Positions 11,226 through 21,479 are shown, counted from the first letter of the stretch. The stretch: 64,000 nucleotides of DNA from Cacajao melanocephalus (GCA_963573385.1 CAUYLG010050914.1:1-64000), one strand, 5' to 3'. Numbers and translations: made by a program. Notes: generated by a model not told the origin, from the letters alone.

Positions 11226-11638
11226 GATAAAAGCAAAGACTTATATAGCACTTACCATGGGCTATGCACTATTCAAAACACTTTACATATAAATAAAATA
11301 GTTCATAATAGTACATGGCCCATGATGAGTACTATATAAAGTCTTTGCTTTTAATATCCTAGATATATTTTGTTTTATAACTACATGACATTTTTGATTT
11401 ATACGCTTTCTTTTGTGTGTATATATATTATATACATGTAAATACACAAAAATCCATGCATCCTTATAACAACCATATGAGGTAAGTACTATTAATTAGT
11501 TCCACTTACAGCTGATGAAACTGAGACCCAAACAGATCATGTAAGTTGTTTTATATTCCATAGTTAATAAATTGCAGAGTAGGGATTCAAACCCAACATC
11601 TGTTTCTAGAATATGTGCTCTTAACTGCTATTCTGTAA
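11226..11638 (-). mobile_element. MIR SINE, split by an inverted duplication
   Basis: Reverse complement of MIR: ATAGCACTTACCATGGGCTATGCACTATTC and CACTTTACAT on the left, then from about 11462 CTTATAACAACCATATGAGG, ACAGCTGATGAAACTGAGAC, GCAGAGTAGGGATTCAAACCC and GTGCTCTTAACTGC. About 170 foreign bases separate the two halves. The element sits inside the L1M ORF2, which resumes at about 11640. Confidence 0.85.
11228..11353. repeat. Imperfect inverted repeat, 46-bp arms, 30-bp loop
   Basis: The left arm (11228-11273) reads TAAAAGCAAAGACTTATATAG...CCATGGGCTATGCACTATT; the right arm (about 11304-11353) is its reverse complement, ending CTATATAAAGTCTTTGCTTTTA. I count about 40 of 46 paired positions, with mismatches mainly transitions and one single-base bulge. 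The left arm is MIR sequence, so the right arm is an inverted copy of it. An RNA from either strand would fold into a hairpin of pre-miRNA-like length, though no expression evidence is available. Confidence 0.75.
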
Positions 11639-11639
11639 T

Positions 11640-12260
11640 TTCCTTTTTGGAGAAAATTATAGCATTTTGTTGAAAGACACCAAAGAGGCCTGAAAAAAAA
11701 AAGACACATACCATGATTGTAAGTAAGATGATTTGATATCATAAAAATAATAATTCTTCCAAAATTGGTATACATAGAATGCAGTTCCCATGAAAATCCC
11801 AACAGAATTTTCATGGAACCTGATAAGCTAATTTTAAAATTTGTATGGGTAAGCCAAAGGTCAAGAAGAAACAATGTATTCCTGAAAAATAAAAACAAGG
11901 GAGGAGTGGGATAGTTGCCCTATCAGATAACAGCACAAAATGTAAATGTTACAGAAGATCGAGGTTTTGACACAGGGTTGGAAAAAAAGGCCAATGGAAC
12001 ACAATAAAGAGCTTTTAAATCAGGCGTATGTGGAAACTGGTAGGTGAGAGTTTATCAGAGGCAAAAGACAGGCTCTTCAGAACATGGTACTAGTTATTCA
12101 GACTTAAAAAAATGAAGATAGATTCCTATTTTATTCCATACACAAAAAGTTAATTCCAGATAGATAAAGGTCTTAAACATGAAAGATAAAAGTTTAAGAT
12201 TTTTAGAAGAAAAAGTCAAAGAATATCTTGAAGAAATAGATGGGTCAAAGAAAAAATAAC
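11640..12260 (+). mobile_element. Old L1 (L1M), ORF2 continuation
   Basis: Resumes ORF2 after the MIR: ATAGCATTTTGTTGAAAGAC, AATGCAGTTCCCATGAAAATCCC, CTTCAGAACATGGTACTAG and TAATTCCAGATAGATAAAGG. This is the L1 region after the polymerase domain, with every frame disrupted. Confidence 0.8.
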
Positions 12261-12475
12261 AGAAAGAAATGGCGTGTAAGTTAGTAGAGCTCCTGAAGAA
12301 AATGGGAGATGAAACAAAAACGTTATAGAAATGAAAGCCACATTCAAGGCCATAAAACTAGAATGAAAGTAACAGGAAACAATGACATGGTGGCTTGAAG
12401 AAATCATGCAAAACAAAATGGAAAAGTGCAATGATATAGTCATGATGACAGACAGGGTCACAGGTACTGTCACCT
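12261..12475. other. Unassigned sequence at the end of the L1
   Basis: L1 similarity fades here. A-rich sequence with no clear family or gene. Confidence 0.3.
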
Positions 12476-13880
12476 TTGGTCACATTGCCTATAACACATT
12501 CTGCAGCAGAGAGTTGTATGCAGTGTGCTTGTTGCAGTGCTCTCAGGGCTAACTCTCTGTGGAAGCCAGGAAGGCAGAAATGGGCAGAGGGAAAGCTCAC
12601 CTGTGGTGTGGCTGCGACCGAGGTCTTAACAGATCGCACGTGGAGCTCTGGAGCCGCACAGCCCCTCAGAATTGTTCTGAATTGAGGAAGGAAGGGCCAA
12701 GCCTTTGTTTTTCCTTATCACTCCAGGCCCTCATTGGTAATAGGCTGGTCTCTGAGTGAAAAAGTGTCTTGGGGCTAAAGGTGATTCCCACTGAGGGACA
12801 CAGCTTTGAGCTCTTAGCAGCTGATATTCCTAGCAGCTGTGGGCTGAGTACCTTGGCCTAACAGAGGGAAGCTGGTGGGGCAACACAACATCCACTCAAG
12901 CCACACCTCACACTGCTCATATACACTTGCTTCTTGGGGTAAGTTTGGTTCACCCAGAAATCGCTTCTTCAGGACTGTCTTGCGCCTTGCTTCCAGAGAT
13001 CTTGCTTCTATGGGATCATATGGCCTAAGTAGCAAGAGCTGCTGGTGCTGCAGCCTTAACCTGCTGCAGAGCCGTTTCCTGCTCCAAGCACCACAGAGAG
13101 CTTACAGGTTTCTGTGTCACCCAATAAATGGGTTGCGCATGCAGTCTCTTGAACTCAAAGAGGCCCATAAACAGGTTGTGCTTTTTACTTAGGGACCTTA
13201 TGAAATGCAATCATGTGTCCTTCACTTTTGAGGGCATCAGGTATGTCTCAAATCCCTGGCTATAAAAACCTTACTGATATATCTGGCCCCTGAATCTTAG
13301 AAGGGTTTATCTTACTGAGGCCTCCGTTGTACTTGCCACATCTTGCTCATTCTCTGTAGTCAGGATGGACCTCCTGGAGGTTCTGCCAGTTATGGATTTG
13401 ATGTTTTTGGTCTGGCTGATAGGAGGGGAGGTGGGGTAGATACTGAGAGGAATAAGTATTATAAGGCATCAGACTCACTGGGGACTCCTGTATGGTCTTT
13501 AAGCAAGGGGCATTCACTATCTTCTAATAGAATGGGCCACTTTGCATGCCTAGCAAGTTCTGGGGAACCTGGGTGTTCAAGATTCTCACGTGTAAATATT
13601 CATATCCCCCATCCCAAGTCTCAGGGTCCCAAACCTTCCTGAGGGGAGCCCTGACTTTTGCATAAAAGACCTACTGGACTGGGGATTCGACTTCCTCTGC
13701 ATCTCTTCTGAGCTCCTGAGCCCAGTTCTCTACTCTGCTCAGTAGCTGCAGTACATTAGGGGTTTCTTAAATCCTGCTAAGGAGACCCTCTGGCTTTCAC
13801 GTTTTTTCTTGAATTGGTGATGAATCTCACTAAGTGTGTTGATACTGCTCTTGTAGGGATCATAGAGAAAGTTCCTGTTC
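12476..13880 (-). mobile_element. Putative ERVL/MaLR-type internal region (decayed)
   Basis: A 1.4-kb block, GC-richer than its surroundings, ending against an LTR-like block at about 13880-14530. In the reverse orientation that gives the order LTR then internal region, which fits a minus-strand endogenous retrovirus relic missing its 3' part. The texture and phrases such as TCTCAGGGTCCCAAACCTTCC and GGGGAGCCCTGACTTTTGCATAAAAG recall ERVL/MaLR internal sequence, but this is recollection, not alignment. No intact frame is seen. Confidence 0.4.
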
Positions 13881-14530
13881 ACTCTCTGAAGTTTCACTGA
13901 AAAATCAACTCACAAAAGGCAGATTAATTGGAGAAGAGGCATACAATTTATTTAATGTGTACACACGGGAACTTTCAGACTGAAGATCCAAAGATTGTAG
14001 GGGAAATTGTCCATTTTTATGCCTAGGTTCAACAAATATAGACAATCGTGCAGAAATACGGCTAGACAAACAGGACGTGATCTAGTGCGAATAGAGTGAG
14101 TGGGGAAACCCAGCAAAGCCTGTCTGTCTAGATTCTTCCTGGTGTCTCTGAGCAGCATTGCTCCCTTCTGGGTATGGGGCAGGATCCTCTCTGGAATGGG
14201 GGTCTTAGGACCTACAGCCAAACAATGTAGGTCAGATAACTTTCTTATGATCACTTTTTACACAGAAAGGCAGGGAGAAAGTTAGAGTCATGTTTTTAGG
14301 TTTTGTGGCTGGCTTTGGGGAAAAGGGGTCCTGGTTTCTATGACCTCTTCGGGAAGGAGGAATTCTAGTTTCTGTGGTTACCCTTGGGGGAGATTGGAAC
14401 TGAGGGACAGGAGGGCAGGAGAAGGTTAGAGAAAAACTTTTGCTTCTGAGACTGCTTTGGAGGCTTTCATTTTGGGGTGTTGTTTTCTGAGCCACAGCAC
14501 TCTTTAACATGTCAACGGCACTCACAATAG
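13881..14530 (-). mobile_element. Putative ERVL-type LTR
   Basis: Contains AAGTTTCACTGAAAAATCAAC, GAAGAGGCATACAATTTATTT and ACACGGGAACTTTCAGACTG, words I associate with ERVL-type LTRs read in reverse. It abuts the putative internal region on its left, as a 5' LTR of a minus-strand element would. The family is not assigned. Confidence 0.45.
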
Positions 14531-14603
14531 TCCCCTCATTCCATCATCCTTATGGTTTTGCTGCTTATCTCACACCCTCGTGCTCCATCTGGTAGAGTAG
14601 GCC

Positions 14604-14729
14604 AGCAGCCAGCCATGAGCAGGACGGGGAGCCCCTGAGAAAAGGGAGGAAGATCTCACACCCCAAGACCACCCAAATGTGCACGCTGAATATGAGTAGA
14701 GAGGAGGGGAAATAGGTAGGCAGGAAGAA
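14604..14729 (+). repeat. 126-bp duplicated segment, copy A
   Basis: Runs from AGCAGCCAGCCATGAGCAGG to GTAGGCAGGAAGAA. The same segment recurs in the same orientation at 16872-16997. I count about 9 differences in 126 positions (about 93% identity). Copy B interrupts an L2 element, so copy B is more likely the derived one. The segment itself matches no repeat I know. Confidence 0.85.
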
Positions 14730-14769
14730 ACGTCTGTTAAGATGCCCCCATCATCATCCACTCGGCAGT

Positions 14770-15650
14770 CAAACTGTTAGAATATAGCTAGCGACATGCT
14801 GACGAGGGGAGGAGGCTAAAGAAGAAATTCCTAAGAAATACCTAGGCACAATAAGTGTGAATTTAATCACTGCACAACTGGGATGACTGCAATGAGCAAT
14901 GCAGCTATTAGGTAGAATTCCTATCCAACACTGGCTGCATATGCATACCCACTGACAGTCAGGAAGAATCCCACAAGCCTGGGTGGGAACTAGGTGTTTA
15001 CAAAGGCCGACTTAAGGCAGGAGCAGGACAACTAGACAAAGAAGAAAGGTGGAGGCTGGGTATGGTGGCTCACTCCTTTAATCCCAGCACTTTGAGAGGC
15101 CAAGGTGGGCAGATCACTGTAGGTCAGGAGTTCAAGACCAGCCTGACCACCATGGTGAAACCCCATCTCTACTAAAAATACAAAATTAGCCATGGTGGCA
15201 TGCACGTGTAATCCCAGCTACTTGAGAGGCTGAGGCAGGAGAATTGCTTGAACCCGGGAGGTGGAGGTGCATTGACCTGAGATCTTGCCACTGCACTCCA
15301 GCCTGGGCAACAAGAGTGAAACTCCATCTCAAAAAAAAAAAAAAAAAAAGAGTAGACACTCAAGATGGAAGGAGGAACTTCAAGAAAAAAATCCAAGATC
15401 ATAAAAACCCAATGCAGAACTCTCAGGCCTGCTGCTGGTTCATTCTCCTTCAGGAGTACCCCCTGCCTTATCTTTCAGGGTACACTGTCCCTTTAAGTAA
15501 ACACTGCTGCTGCTGCTCCCAGCCAGGTCCCTTCTTGGAATGTCCTCTTACCTCCTTAATAAACATTTTGCTTAGATTAGTAATTAGTTTCTTGGCTGAA
15601 TTCTTTCTCCTAAGACTAAGAACTGAGGATTCTCACACTTCTGAGTAATA
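14770..15650 (+). mobile_element. Putative class I ERV LTR, split by an Alu
   Basis: The sequence either side of the Alu at 15054-15350 reads like one LTR. The right part has TCTTACCTCCTTAATAAACATTTTGC (AATAAA polyadenylation signal at about 15559), then TTGGCTGAATTCTTTCTCCTAAGAC and AAGAACTGAGGATTCTC, a common end of class I LTRs. The left boundary is uncertain. No viral coding sequence. Confidence 0.5.
15054..15350 (+). mobile_element. Alu SINE (AluS-like)
   Basis: Complete dimeric Alu: GGCTGGGTATGGTGGCTCAC start, TGTAATCCCAGCTACTTGAG in the right arm, GCACTCCAGCCTGGGCAACA and an A-tail of about 20. It interrupts the surrounding LTR. Confidence 0.97.
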
Positions 15651-15835
15651 CTTCTCCCAGTATCATTTTTTTGTGTAATTCATTAAACCAGCAGAAGGAG
15701 CCACTGTGTTTTAAATCATGTTACAACATGTCACTCTTGTGTAATTTATCTCCTGAACCTAAAGAATGACCTAATTTTATCATGTTGGCGTCAACCCATT
15801 ATTCTACTCTGACAAGGTCTTGAATCTTGATTTCT

Positions 15836-16141
15836 CTTTGTCTATTTATTTATTTTTTATTGAAACAGGGTCTTGCTCTGTCACCCAGGCTGGAGTGCAT
15901 TGATGTGATTTCAATCATTGCAACTTCCACCTCCCATGCTCAAACGATCCTCTTGCCTCAGCCTTTGGAGTAGCTGGGACTATAGGCATGTACCACCACA
16001 TTTGGCTAGTATTTAAAATTTTCTGTAGAGACAGGGTTTTGCCATGTTGCCTAGGCTGGTTTTAAACTACTGGACTCAAGAGATCTACCCATCTTGACCT
16101 CCAAAGTGCTAGGATTACAGGTATGAGCCATGGCACCTGGC
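15836..16141 (-). mobile_element. Alu SINE (AluJ-like) with target-site duplication
   Basis: Reverse-oriented Alu with heavy divergence, as in AluJ. The target-site duplication TGAATCTTGATTTCT is intact at 15821-15835 and 16142-16156, fixing both edges. Confidence 0.97.
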
Positions 16142-16159
16142 TGAATCTTGATTTCTTAT

Positions 16160-16325
16160 TCACTGTATTATCTTGCTAGTTCTGTATTGTCTGTAAATTT
16201 GACAGGCTTACCATCCATGTCTTTATTCAATTTATTGATAAAAATATTGAACAGAGTTGGGTCATTGTTGATAAAAATGTTGTACAGGGCTAGGGTAGAA
16301 ACAGATTCTTGAGGCATGCCTCATT
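16160..16325 (-). mobile_element. Probable CR1/L3 LINE relic
   Basis: TTTATTCAATTTATTGATAAAAATATTGAACAG and TGTACAGGGCTAGGG ... TTGAGGCATGCC follow the reverse-strand CR1/L3 pattern 'attgataaaaatgttgaacag...ggcccag...cctgtggcacgcc'. There is also an internal repeat of TTGATAAAAAT(A/G)TTG. Very old and short. Confidence 0.5.
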
Positions 16326-16547
16326 AGTCTCGCTAATTTAACAAATATTTATTGAATACCTAATATCTGCTGGACAACCTGCCTTACACATTGGGAAAAT
16401 GATGGTGAACGAGAAATGTTTCATGACCATAATCTCTTCATGTCCTTCACATAGGTTTACATCTATCAATTTATTTACTTTTTTGTGTGCTATGTTATTT
16501 GCCTAGAGTATAAGTACACCAGAATATACTACTGTCTAGCCTTGTTG

Positions 16548-16635
16548 ATTCTGGAAATTTTAATTTAGTGGATCGGTCAAGATCTTAATAAAGATTCCAG
16601 AAATTTTAATTTAGTGAGTCAGTAAAAATCCATAA
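16548..16635 (+). repeat. Local ~45-bp tandem duplication
   Basis: GATTCTGGAAATTTTAATTTAGTG and, 45 bases on, GATTCCAGAAATTTTAATTTAGTG, each followed by similar AGTCAG/GGTCAAG and AAGATC/AAAATCC words. Two imperfect units. Confidence 0.75.
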
Positions 16636-16871
16636 AAATAATAAAGAATGAGGAGGGTTACGCAAACAGTTCTTTTTTCAAGTGGTAGTTTTACCAAAAA
16701 AAAAAAATGTTTAAAAAAATTCTCTGCCATCATATCATCATTTCAGAAAGCAAAGGGGATTTGCAATCTCATGAGAGTCAGACCTTGTGCAAAGAAACAA
16801 AGGAACGAATGGAAAGAATATGTGGTTAGGAAAGGCCTTTTGAAGAGGTGACATTTTAGCTGATTTAGATG

Positions 16872-16997
16872 AGCAGCCAGCCATGAGCAGGAGAGGGAGC
16901 CCCTGAGAAAAGGGAGGAAGATCTCACACCCCAAGACCACCTAAACGTGCAGGCAGAATATGAATAGAGAGGCGGGGAAATATGTAGGCAGGAAGAA
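16872..16997 (+). repeat. 126-bp duplicated segment, copy B
   Basis: Second copy of the segment at 14604-14729, same orientation, about 93% identical. It interrupts L2 sequence: L2-like GACATTTTAGCTGATTTAGATGAG precedes it and GTGAAGGAGCCAGTCATGAGGGAGG follows. Confidence 0.85.
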
Positions 16998-17520
16998 TGT
17001 GAAGGAGCCAGTCATGAGGGAGGTCTGGGATAGAGCACCCCAGGCAGAGAGAATAGCAGGTATGGTGGTTCTGGTAGGGTTGGGGCTGGTGGCTTGGTGT
17101 TGGAGGGCTGAAAGGAGACTAGCTGCCAGTGGAGCGGGAGCACTGTGACCGAGGAGGTAGGTCCTGAGCTGGGACTGGAGGCTGTGCACACACAAGCAGT
17201 ATACGGTGTGGGCACCAAGCAGGACCCTCCCCGTGCTGCCTGGGGAGAGCCAAGCTGCTTAATTTTCTAAATGATTTTGGGAAAAGATACGTCCTGGAAA
17301 TCCATTGACACGAACCACCGACTTCAGTGTTTCAGTAATTCCCTCCTTCACTGTCAAATTCTCCTTCTCTCTTTCATCTTTCTGAATGGTTTACAAAAAT
17401 GCCCTGATACCTTTCATTCTTTAAAGACTCTCATTTAGTTCCCTGTATCTCTCCAGTTAACATTTCATTTCTATGTTTCCCTTTAGGGCCAAACTTCTCT
17501 CAAAAATCTTCTACAAATTT

Positions 17521-18332
17521 TGGGGCTCAAAACATGATATCCCAACTAGGTGCAATGACTCACGCCTGTAATCCCAACACTTAGGGAGGCCAAGGTGGGT
17601 GGATCACTTGAGGTCAGGAGTTCGAGACAAGCCTGGCCAACATGGCGAAAACCCATCTCTACTAAAAATACACAATTTAGCTGGGCATGGTGGTGTGCAC
17701 CTGTAATTCCAGCGACTTGGAAGGCTGAGACGGGAGGATCACTGGAACCCGGGAAGCGGAGGTTGCAGTGAGCTGAATGGTGCCACTGCACTCCAGCTGA
17801 TTGACAGAGCTAGACTCTGTCTCAAAACTAACAACAACAAAATGATACCCAAAAATATGGCACCTTGGCATTTGAGAAAACCACAGAAGCAAGAAGGTAC
17901 TCTGAGGTTCTCCTCTCTTTCTCCCATCTTTCTCCCCTGAAGCATGGTCATAAAGGAATTCTCTAACCTACCTCATCTGAAAGTAGTTCATGAGACTCTC
18001 ATTCTAATGGGTTCATGCTCTATACCCAAAGGCCAAGAAGAATCTAAACTAACAGGCCTTGCTAAGTTCTCCCCAGGTTATTACTATTAGGTTATACCCC
18101 TTTCTTTTCCCCCACAACTATATGCTTCATTCATCAGACTTAGCATAAAAATAGAGTTTTCTCTGGGTCTTTGAGTCTTCGTTTCTGAAGACTCCTGTGT
18201 CATGTAAAACTTTGGTTAAATACATTTATTATGCTTTTCTCTTGTTAATCTGTCTTTTATTGTAGGGATGTCAGCCATGAACCTTGTGATGGGTAAGGAA
18301 AATATATTACTTTTCCTACCCTGCTGTATACA
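17521..18332 (+). mobile_element. ERV LTR (class I-like), split by an Alu, inserted in L2
   Basis: Starts TGGGGCTCAAAACATG, continues after the Alu with GGTTCTCCTCTCTTTCTCCC, GCATGGTCATAAAGGAATTC, TTGGTTAAATACATTTATTATGC, and ends around GTCAGCCATGAACCTTGTG ... TGTATACA. The tail pattern (CTTGTTAATCTGTCTTTTATTGTAGGG followed by CAGCCATGAACCT) is typical of several class I ERV LTRs. L2 sequence continues on both sides. The family is not assigned. Confidence 0.6.
17543..17841 (+). mobile_element. Alu SINE
   Basis: Dimeric Alu inserted in the LTR; ends in CAAAACTAACAACAACAA rather than a pure A-tail. Near-matching target duplications ATGATATCC (17534-17542) and ATGATACCC (17842-17850). Confidence 0.96.
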
Positions 18333-19340
18333 ACTCCTGTTTTTCCTCCTCTATTCTCTTCACACCCACCTCAAATTGGTTCTGGCTCCCAGTGCTGAAA
18401 CTGTTGCTGTCAAGGTGTCTGACATCCGAATTCTAAAATGTGCTGCTCGCTTCTCTGCCCCACTTTCTCTGAGTCTTACTAGTATTACATGTGGTTACCA
18501 GGACTTCCTGAACATGCTCCTTTCTTGACTTTGACAAATCCTAATACTCTGGAATTTCCTCTTACTTCATGAGTCAGTCTTCTATTCCCCCTCCCCTCCC
18601 CGCCTTCCTCTCTCTCTGCTTCTTTTCCTCTTGCTTTCTCAGTCTTCTCTTCTGACCTGTGTTGACATTCCCAGTGTCTCAGTACTTGTCTTGACTCTTA
18701 TCTGTCTATATTCATCACCTAAACAATGTATGTTCCAAAATTTGTATCTCTAAGCCCAACCCCTCTTTTAGACTCTATATTGATACCGCCTACAGCCAAC
18801 TTAACATCTCCATTTGAATGTCTTACAGATAATCTCAAACTTCACATTTATAAAGGGGAACCCATTCTTTTCTCTCCTAAAATGACTTCTTCATTCTCCC
18901 TGTCTATGTAAATGGGACCCCCATAGACCCCCCCCCCCATCATACCCAGATAGCTGGCTTGGACAGTGGCTTAAGCCAGATATCTGGGCATTTATGTTTG
19001 AGTTATTTCTCCACATACTGCCCCACATCCAATCTATTAGTAACTCATTTTATTTGTACTTCCTAAATATGTAGAATTTGTTTATTGCTCCCCATTCCAA
19101 GCATGAACTCTGTTGCCCAGCCACTTTCTCTCATCTGGGCTAATTCAGCAGCCTTCCAACTGGATCTTCTGCTTTGACTCATCCTCATACAACCCATTCC
19201 ATACAGCAAGCAAAGTGGGAGTTTCAAAACATAAATCGGATTGTGTTACTTCCTTGCTCAAAACCTTTCAGTGGTTTCCCTTTGCGCCGTGAATAAAACC
19301 CAAACTCCTTATTGCAACTTAGCAAACCCCACACAAAGGA

Positions 19341-19724
19341 CTTCAGCCAACCTCTGGGACAAGCAAAGAGTTCAGGCAAGTCAGAATTCACGGGCAGAGG
19401 TTCTGCAACTGTGCCATGTAGTACTCCAGTCTATCAGGATCCTAGGTTTTGCCGAGGAACAGGATGCCACCCCCTGCCTCTCTTCTTTTGTGTTAGCTTT
19501 TGTAAAATGTAGTCCTGTTGGAGCTTGGGTGCTAGGTGCTCGGGGAAGTCGCATGCTCCTGCTGGGAAAGCCAGCAGGGCAGGGTTGATTGTACCTGGAG
19601 GCCCCAGAGGGAGCCAGGGTCATTCATAGCCTTCCCTCTGGGTGGCACAGAGTTATCAGTCCCCACTAGAAATTTGGCCCTCAAGAGAAGCACAGAAATG
19701 AAGTGTTAACTGGAGCGGGACAAG
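19341..19724. other. Unique non-coding sequence
   Basis: Single-copy-looking sequence between two L2 pieces. No gene is supported; open frames in both directions here overlap and lack splice sites. Confidence 0.4.
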
Positions 19725-19850
19725 GAACAAAATGAGGGTTTTTGAAGAATGGGAGATATCAGGGCATTTTTGTAAATCATTTCGAAAGAATAAGGGCAGA
19801 AGGAGAGTTTGACAGTGAGGGAGAAAATTACTGAAAAATTGAAGTTGGTG
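19725..19850 (-). mobile_element. L2 LINE fragment
   Basis: AATGAGGGTTTTTGAAGAATGGGAGATATCAGGGCATTTTTGTA ... AGGGAGAAAATTACTG matches the reverse complement of an internal L2 coding region ('aagatgggagaaattacagcatgtttgta'). Confidence 0.6.
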
Positions 19851-19879
19851 GTTCATGGCAATGGATTTCTAGAACGTAT

Positions 19880-20445
19880 CTTTTCCGGAAATGATTTAGA
19901 ACGTTAGGCAACTTGTGCCTTCATTTTTCATTATTTAAATACATAATTAGAGGTCCTGCACACCCAATGGCAAGTTCTTTCATTGCTCTGTAATGAAATT
20001 GGCCCACGTGTAAACCCAAAACTCATTGAGAATATCTGGGGATGCCTTTCTTACCCCATCCCCTGACCAGTCTCTTCTGACTGATGTTTGCTCTGTCTTT
20101 CCAACAGGGACAGAGGCAAAGCAGTGACTGAGTGGCAGTGCTGGTCTGCAGCCTCTGGCTGACAGTGCACCATCTGCCCCAAGCAGGGCGTCCCTCCCCC
20201 ATTAGTACAAATGTGTCTGGGAGACCATTCCCATCACCCTTTCCAGTGTCACCATAGCTCATTATTAGCTGTGACCTCTAGAGCCTGCTCTTTTTGGTAT
20301 ACACTGCTCTGGCATTTCTCCCTCGTGATGTGCCCATTTGTAGTAATTATTGCAGCTGATTTTTGCAATGTCCATTAAATCCTAGAAAATTATTCTGCTA
20401 TGATTTTATGAAACAGCTTTTGCCATTGATGGGTATAGGGATGAC
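19880..20445. promoter_or_regulatory. Candidate conserved non-coding element (possible enhancer)
   Basis: Repeat-free, AT-rich block with clustered TAAT/ATTA words: CATTATTTAAATACATAATTAG near 19930, CATTGCTCTGTAATGAAATTG near 19981, the E-box CACGTG near 20005, AGCTCATTATTAGCTGTGACC near 20256, and AGTAATTATTGCAGCTGATTTTTGCAATGTCCATTAAATCC near 20342. A splice-acceptor-like CTCTGTCTTTCCAACAG occurs near 20091, but no open frame follows. The regulatory role is inferred from texture only. Confidence 0.3.
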
Positions 20446-20449
20446 CACG

Positions 20450-20814
20450 TGTTATGGACTGCGTGTTTGTGTCCATCTTAAATTCACATGTTGAAATATC
20501 CACTTCCAGTGGAATGTATGGGAGGAGCGGGGATTTGAGAGGTAATTAGTCATGAGGGTGGAGCCCTCATGATGGGATTAGTGCCCTTACAAGAAGAGAC
20601 AGGAGACAGCTTGCTTTCTCTCTCTTTGCTCTCCCCTTCCATGTGAGGACACAGCGAGAAGGTAGCTATTTACAAACAAGAAAGCAGGCCCTCACCAGAC
20701 ACTGGATCTGCCGGCACCTTGATCTTGGACTTCCCAGCCTCCAGAACCATAAGAAATAAATTGTTGTATAAGCCACCTAGGCTATGGTAAGTTATAGCAG
20801 CTCAAACTGACAGA
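20450..20814 (+). mobile_element. MaLR solo LTR (MST/MLT1-type)
   Basis: Starts TGTTATGGACTGCGTGTTTGTG and contains AAATTCACATGTTGAAAT, GAGGGTGGAGCCCTCATGATGGG, CCATGTGAGGACACAGCGAGAAGG and CCTCCAGAACCATAAGAAATAAATT, ending CAAACTGACAGA. This matches the MaLR consensus over its length. No internal region is attached. Confidence 0.92.
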
Positions 20815-21479
20815 GACTCCATGGTCCAATTTTGTGCAGCCTGAGGATGAAGACAACTCGCAGGAAAGGGTAAGAGCCAGAGCAAGGGAGTCACAGAAAT
20901 ACGGATCTTGTGCTCTCTCCACCCACACCTGGAGCCCACCTGCCTGAGGAATTTCTAGGGTGTCACACCTTTCATTCCTTTTAAGTTAATTTGAGTGGGT
21001 ACCTTCTGTGCTTTCCAGCCAAAGTCATCCTTCATCTCTTCCCTTCCTCTGCTCCCTCTCCCCATCCTTTTGAACTCAATGTTCATCAAAGAGCTCCCTG
21101 TAGAGACACTTTGGGTTTTCGTTAGATGTCTGTGTCTTTTCAATTGGCATCCACTAAACTTGCATTCTGAGAATTTCTTTGTTTTAGGGCTTCCCAATGT
21201 TTCTTTCTGTATTCCAATGTTACAGAAAGTGAGATACCAATATTGAGATAGTCTGACTGCTATTCCCATACCCACTGGCATGTGTTTAGAAGCACTATTT
21301 TGACATCCAGGCTTCTTTTTCTTGGAGTGCTCGTTGCCCTGGTTGCAATATGAAATCTGTTGTCCTATGACACATCCTGATTTTGGGTTTGGGGATATGG
21401 TCACTGTTTTTTTTTTTTTAATAGTCTATCCATGGCACCAGGCATGTGTGACTGTTTTGAAGCCTGCTTTTCAAAAGCA
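20815..21479. other. Unique non-coding sequence
   Basis: No repeat family recognised apart from a T-run at about 21408-21419. A 149-codon frame on the minus strand (21404-20955) has no supporting splice or composition evidence. Confidence 0.4.

Larger units (their letters stand above)
16332..17215 (-). mobile_element. L2 LINE relic, interrupted
   Basis: Left part (about 16332-16425): AACAAATATTTATTGAATACC ... ATGATGGTGAACGAGA, the L2 3' tail in reverse. Right part (about 16815-17215): GGAAAGGCCTTTTGAAGAGGTGACATTTTAGC, then GGCAGAGAGAATAGC and GGAGCGGGAGCACTG. Between them lie about 390 bases without L2 identity. The 126-bp duplicated segment (copy B) sits inside the right part, flanked by GAGCCAGTCATGAG-like words. 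Confidence 0.75.
17390..19340 (+). mobile_element. Long L2 LINE relic (3' part of the coding region), interrupted
   Basis: Plus-strand L2. A short part at about 17390-17520 precedes an LTR insertion. It continues at about 18333 with GCTGAAACTGTTGCTGTCAAGGTG, CCAGGACTTCCTGAACATG, CATTTGAATGTCTTACAGATAATCTC, CACATCCAATCTATTAGTAAC, TGTTACTTCCTTGCTCAAAACC and GAATAAAACCCAAACTCC, all in L2 order. About 1.1 kb of the element is represented. It holds many stops and makes no protein. The C-run at 18930-18941 lies within it. Confidence 0.85.

Noticed and set aside
15172..15402. Open frames through Alu elements (also at 17546, 22416, 24366, 36813, 53162 and 62019)
   Set aside because: These are the familiar translations of Alu sequence (for example [11 protein letters not shown]) and not genes.
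20091..20130. Possible exon after CTCTGTCTTTCCAACAG
   Set aside because: The acceptor looks good but no sustained reading frame or donor follows; left as part of the candidate regulatory block.
20955..21404. 149-codon minus-strand frame
   Set aside because: A shorter frame overlaps it on the other strand, there is no family match, and no splice or poly(A) signals accompany it.
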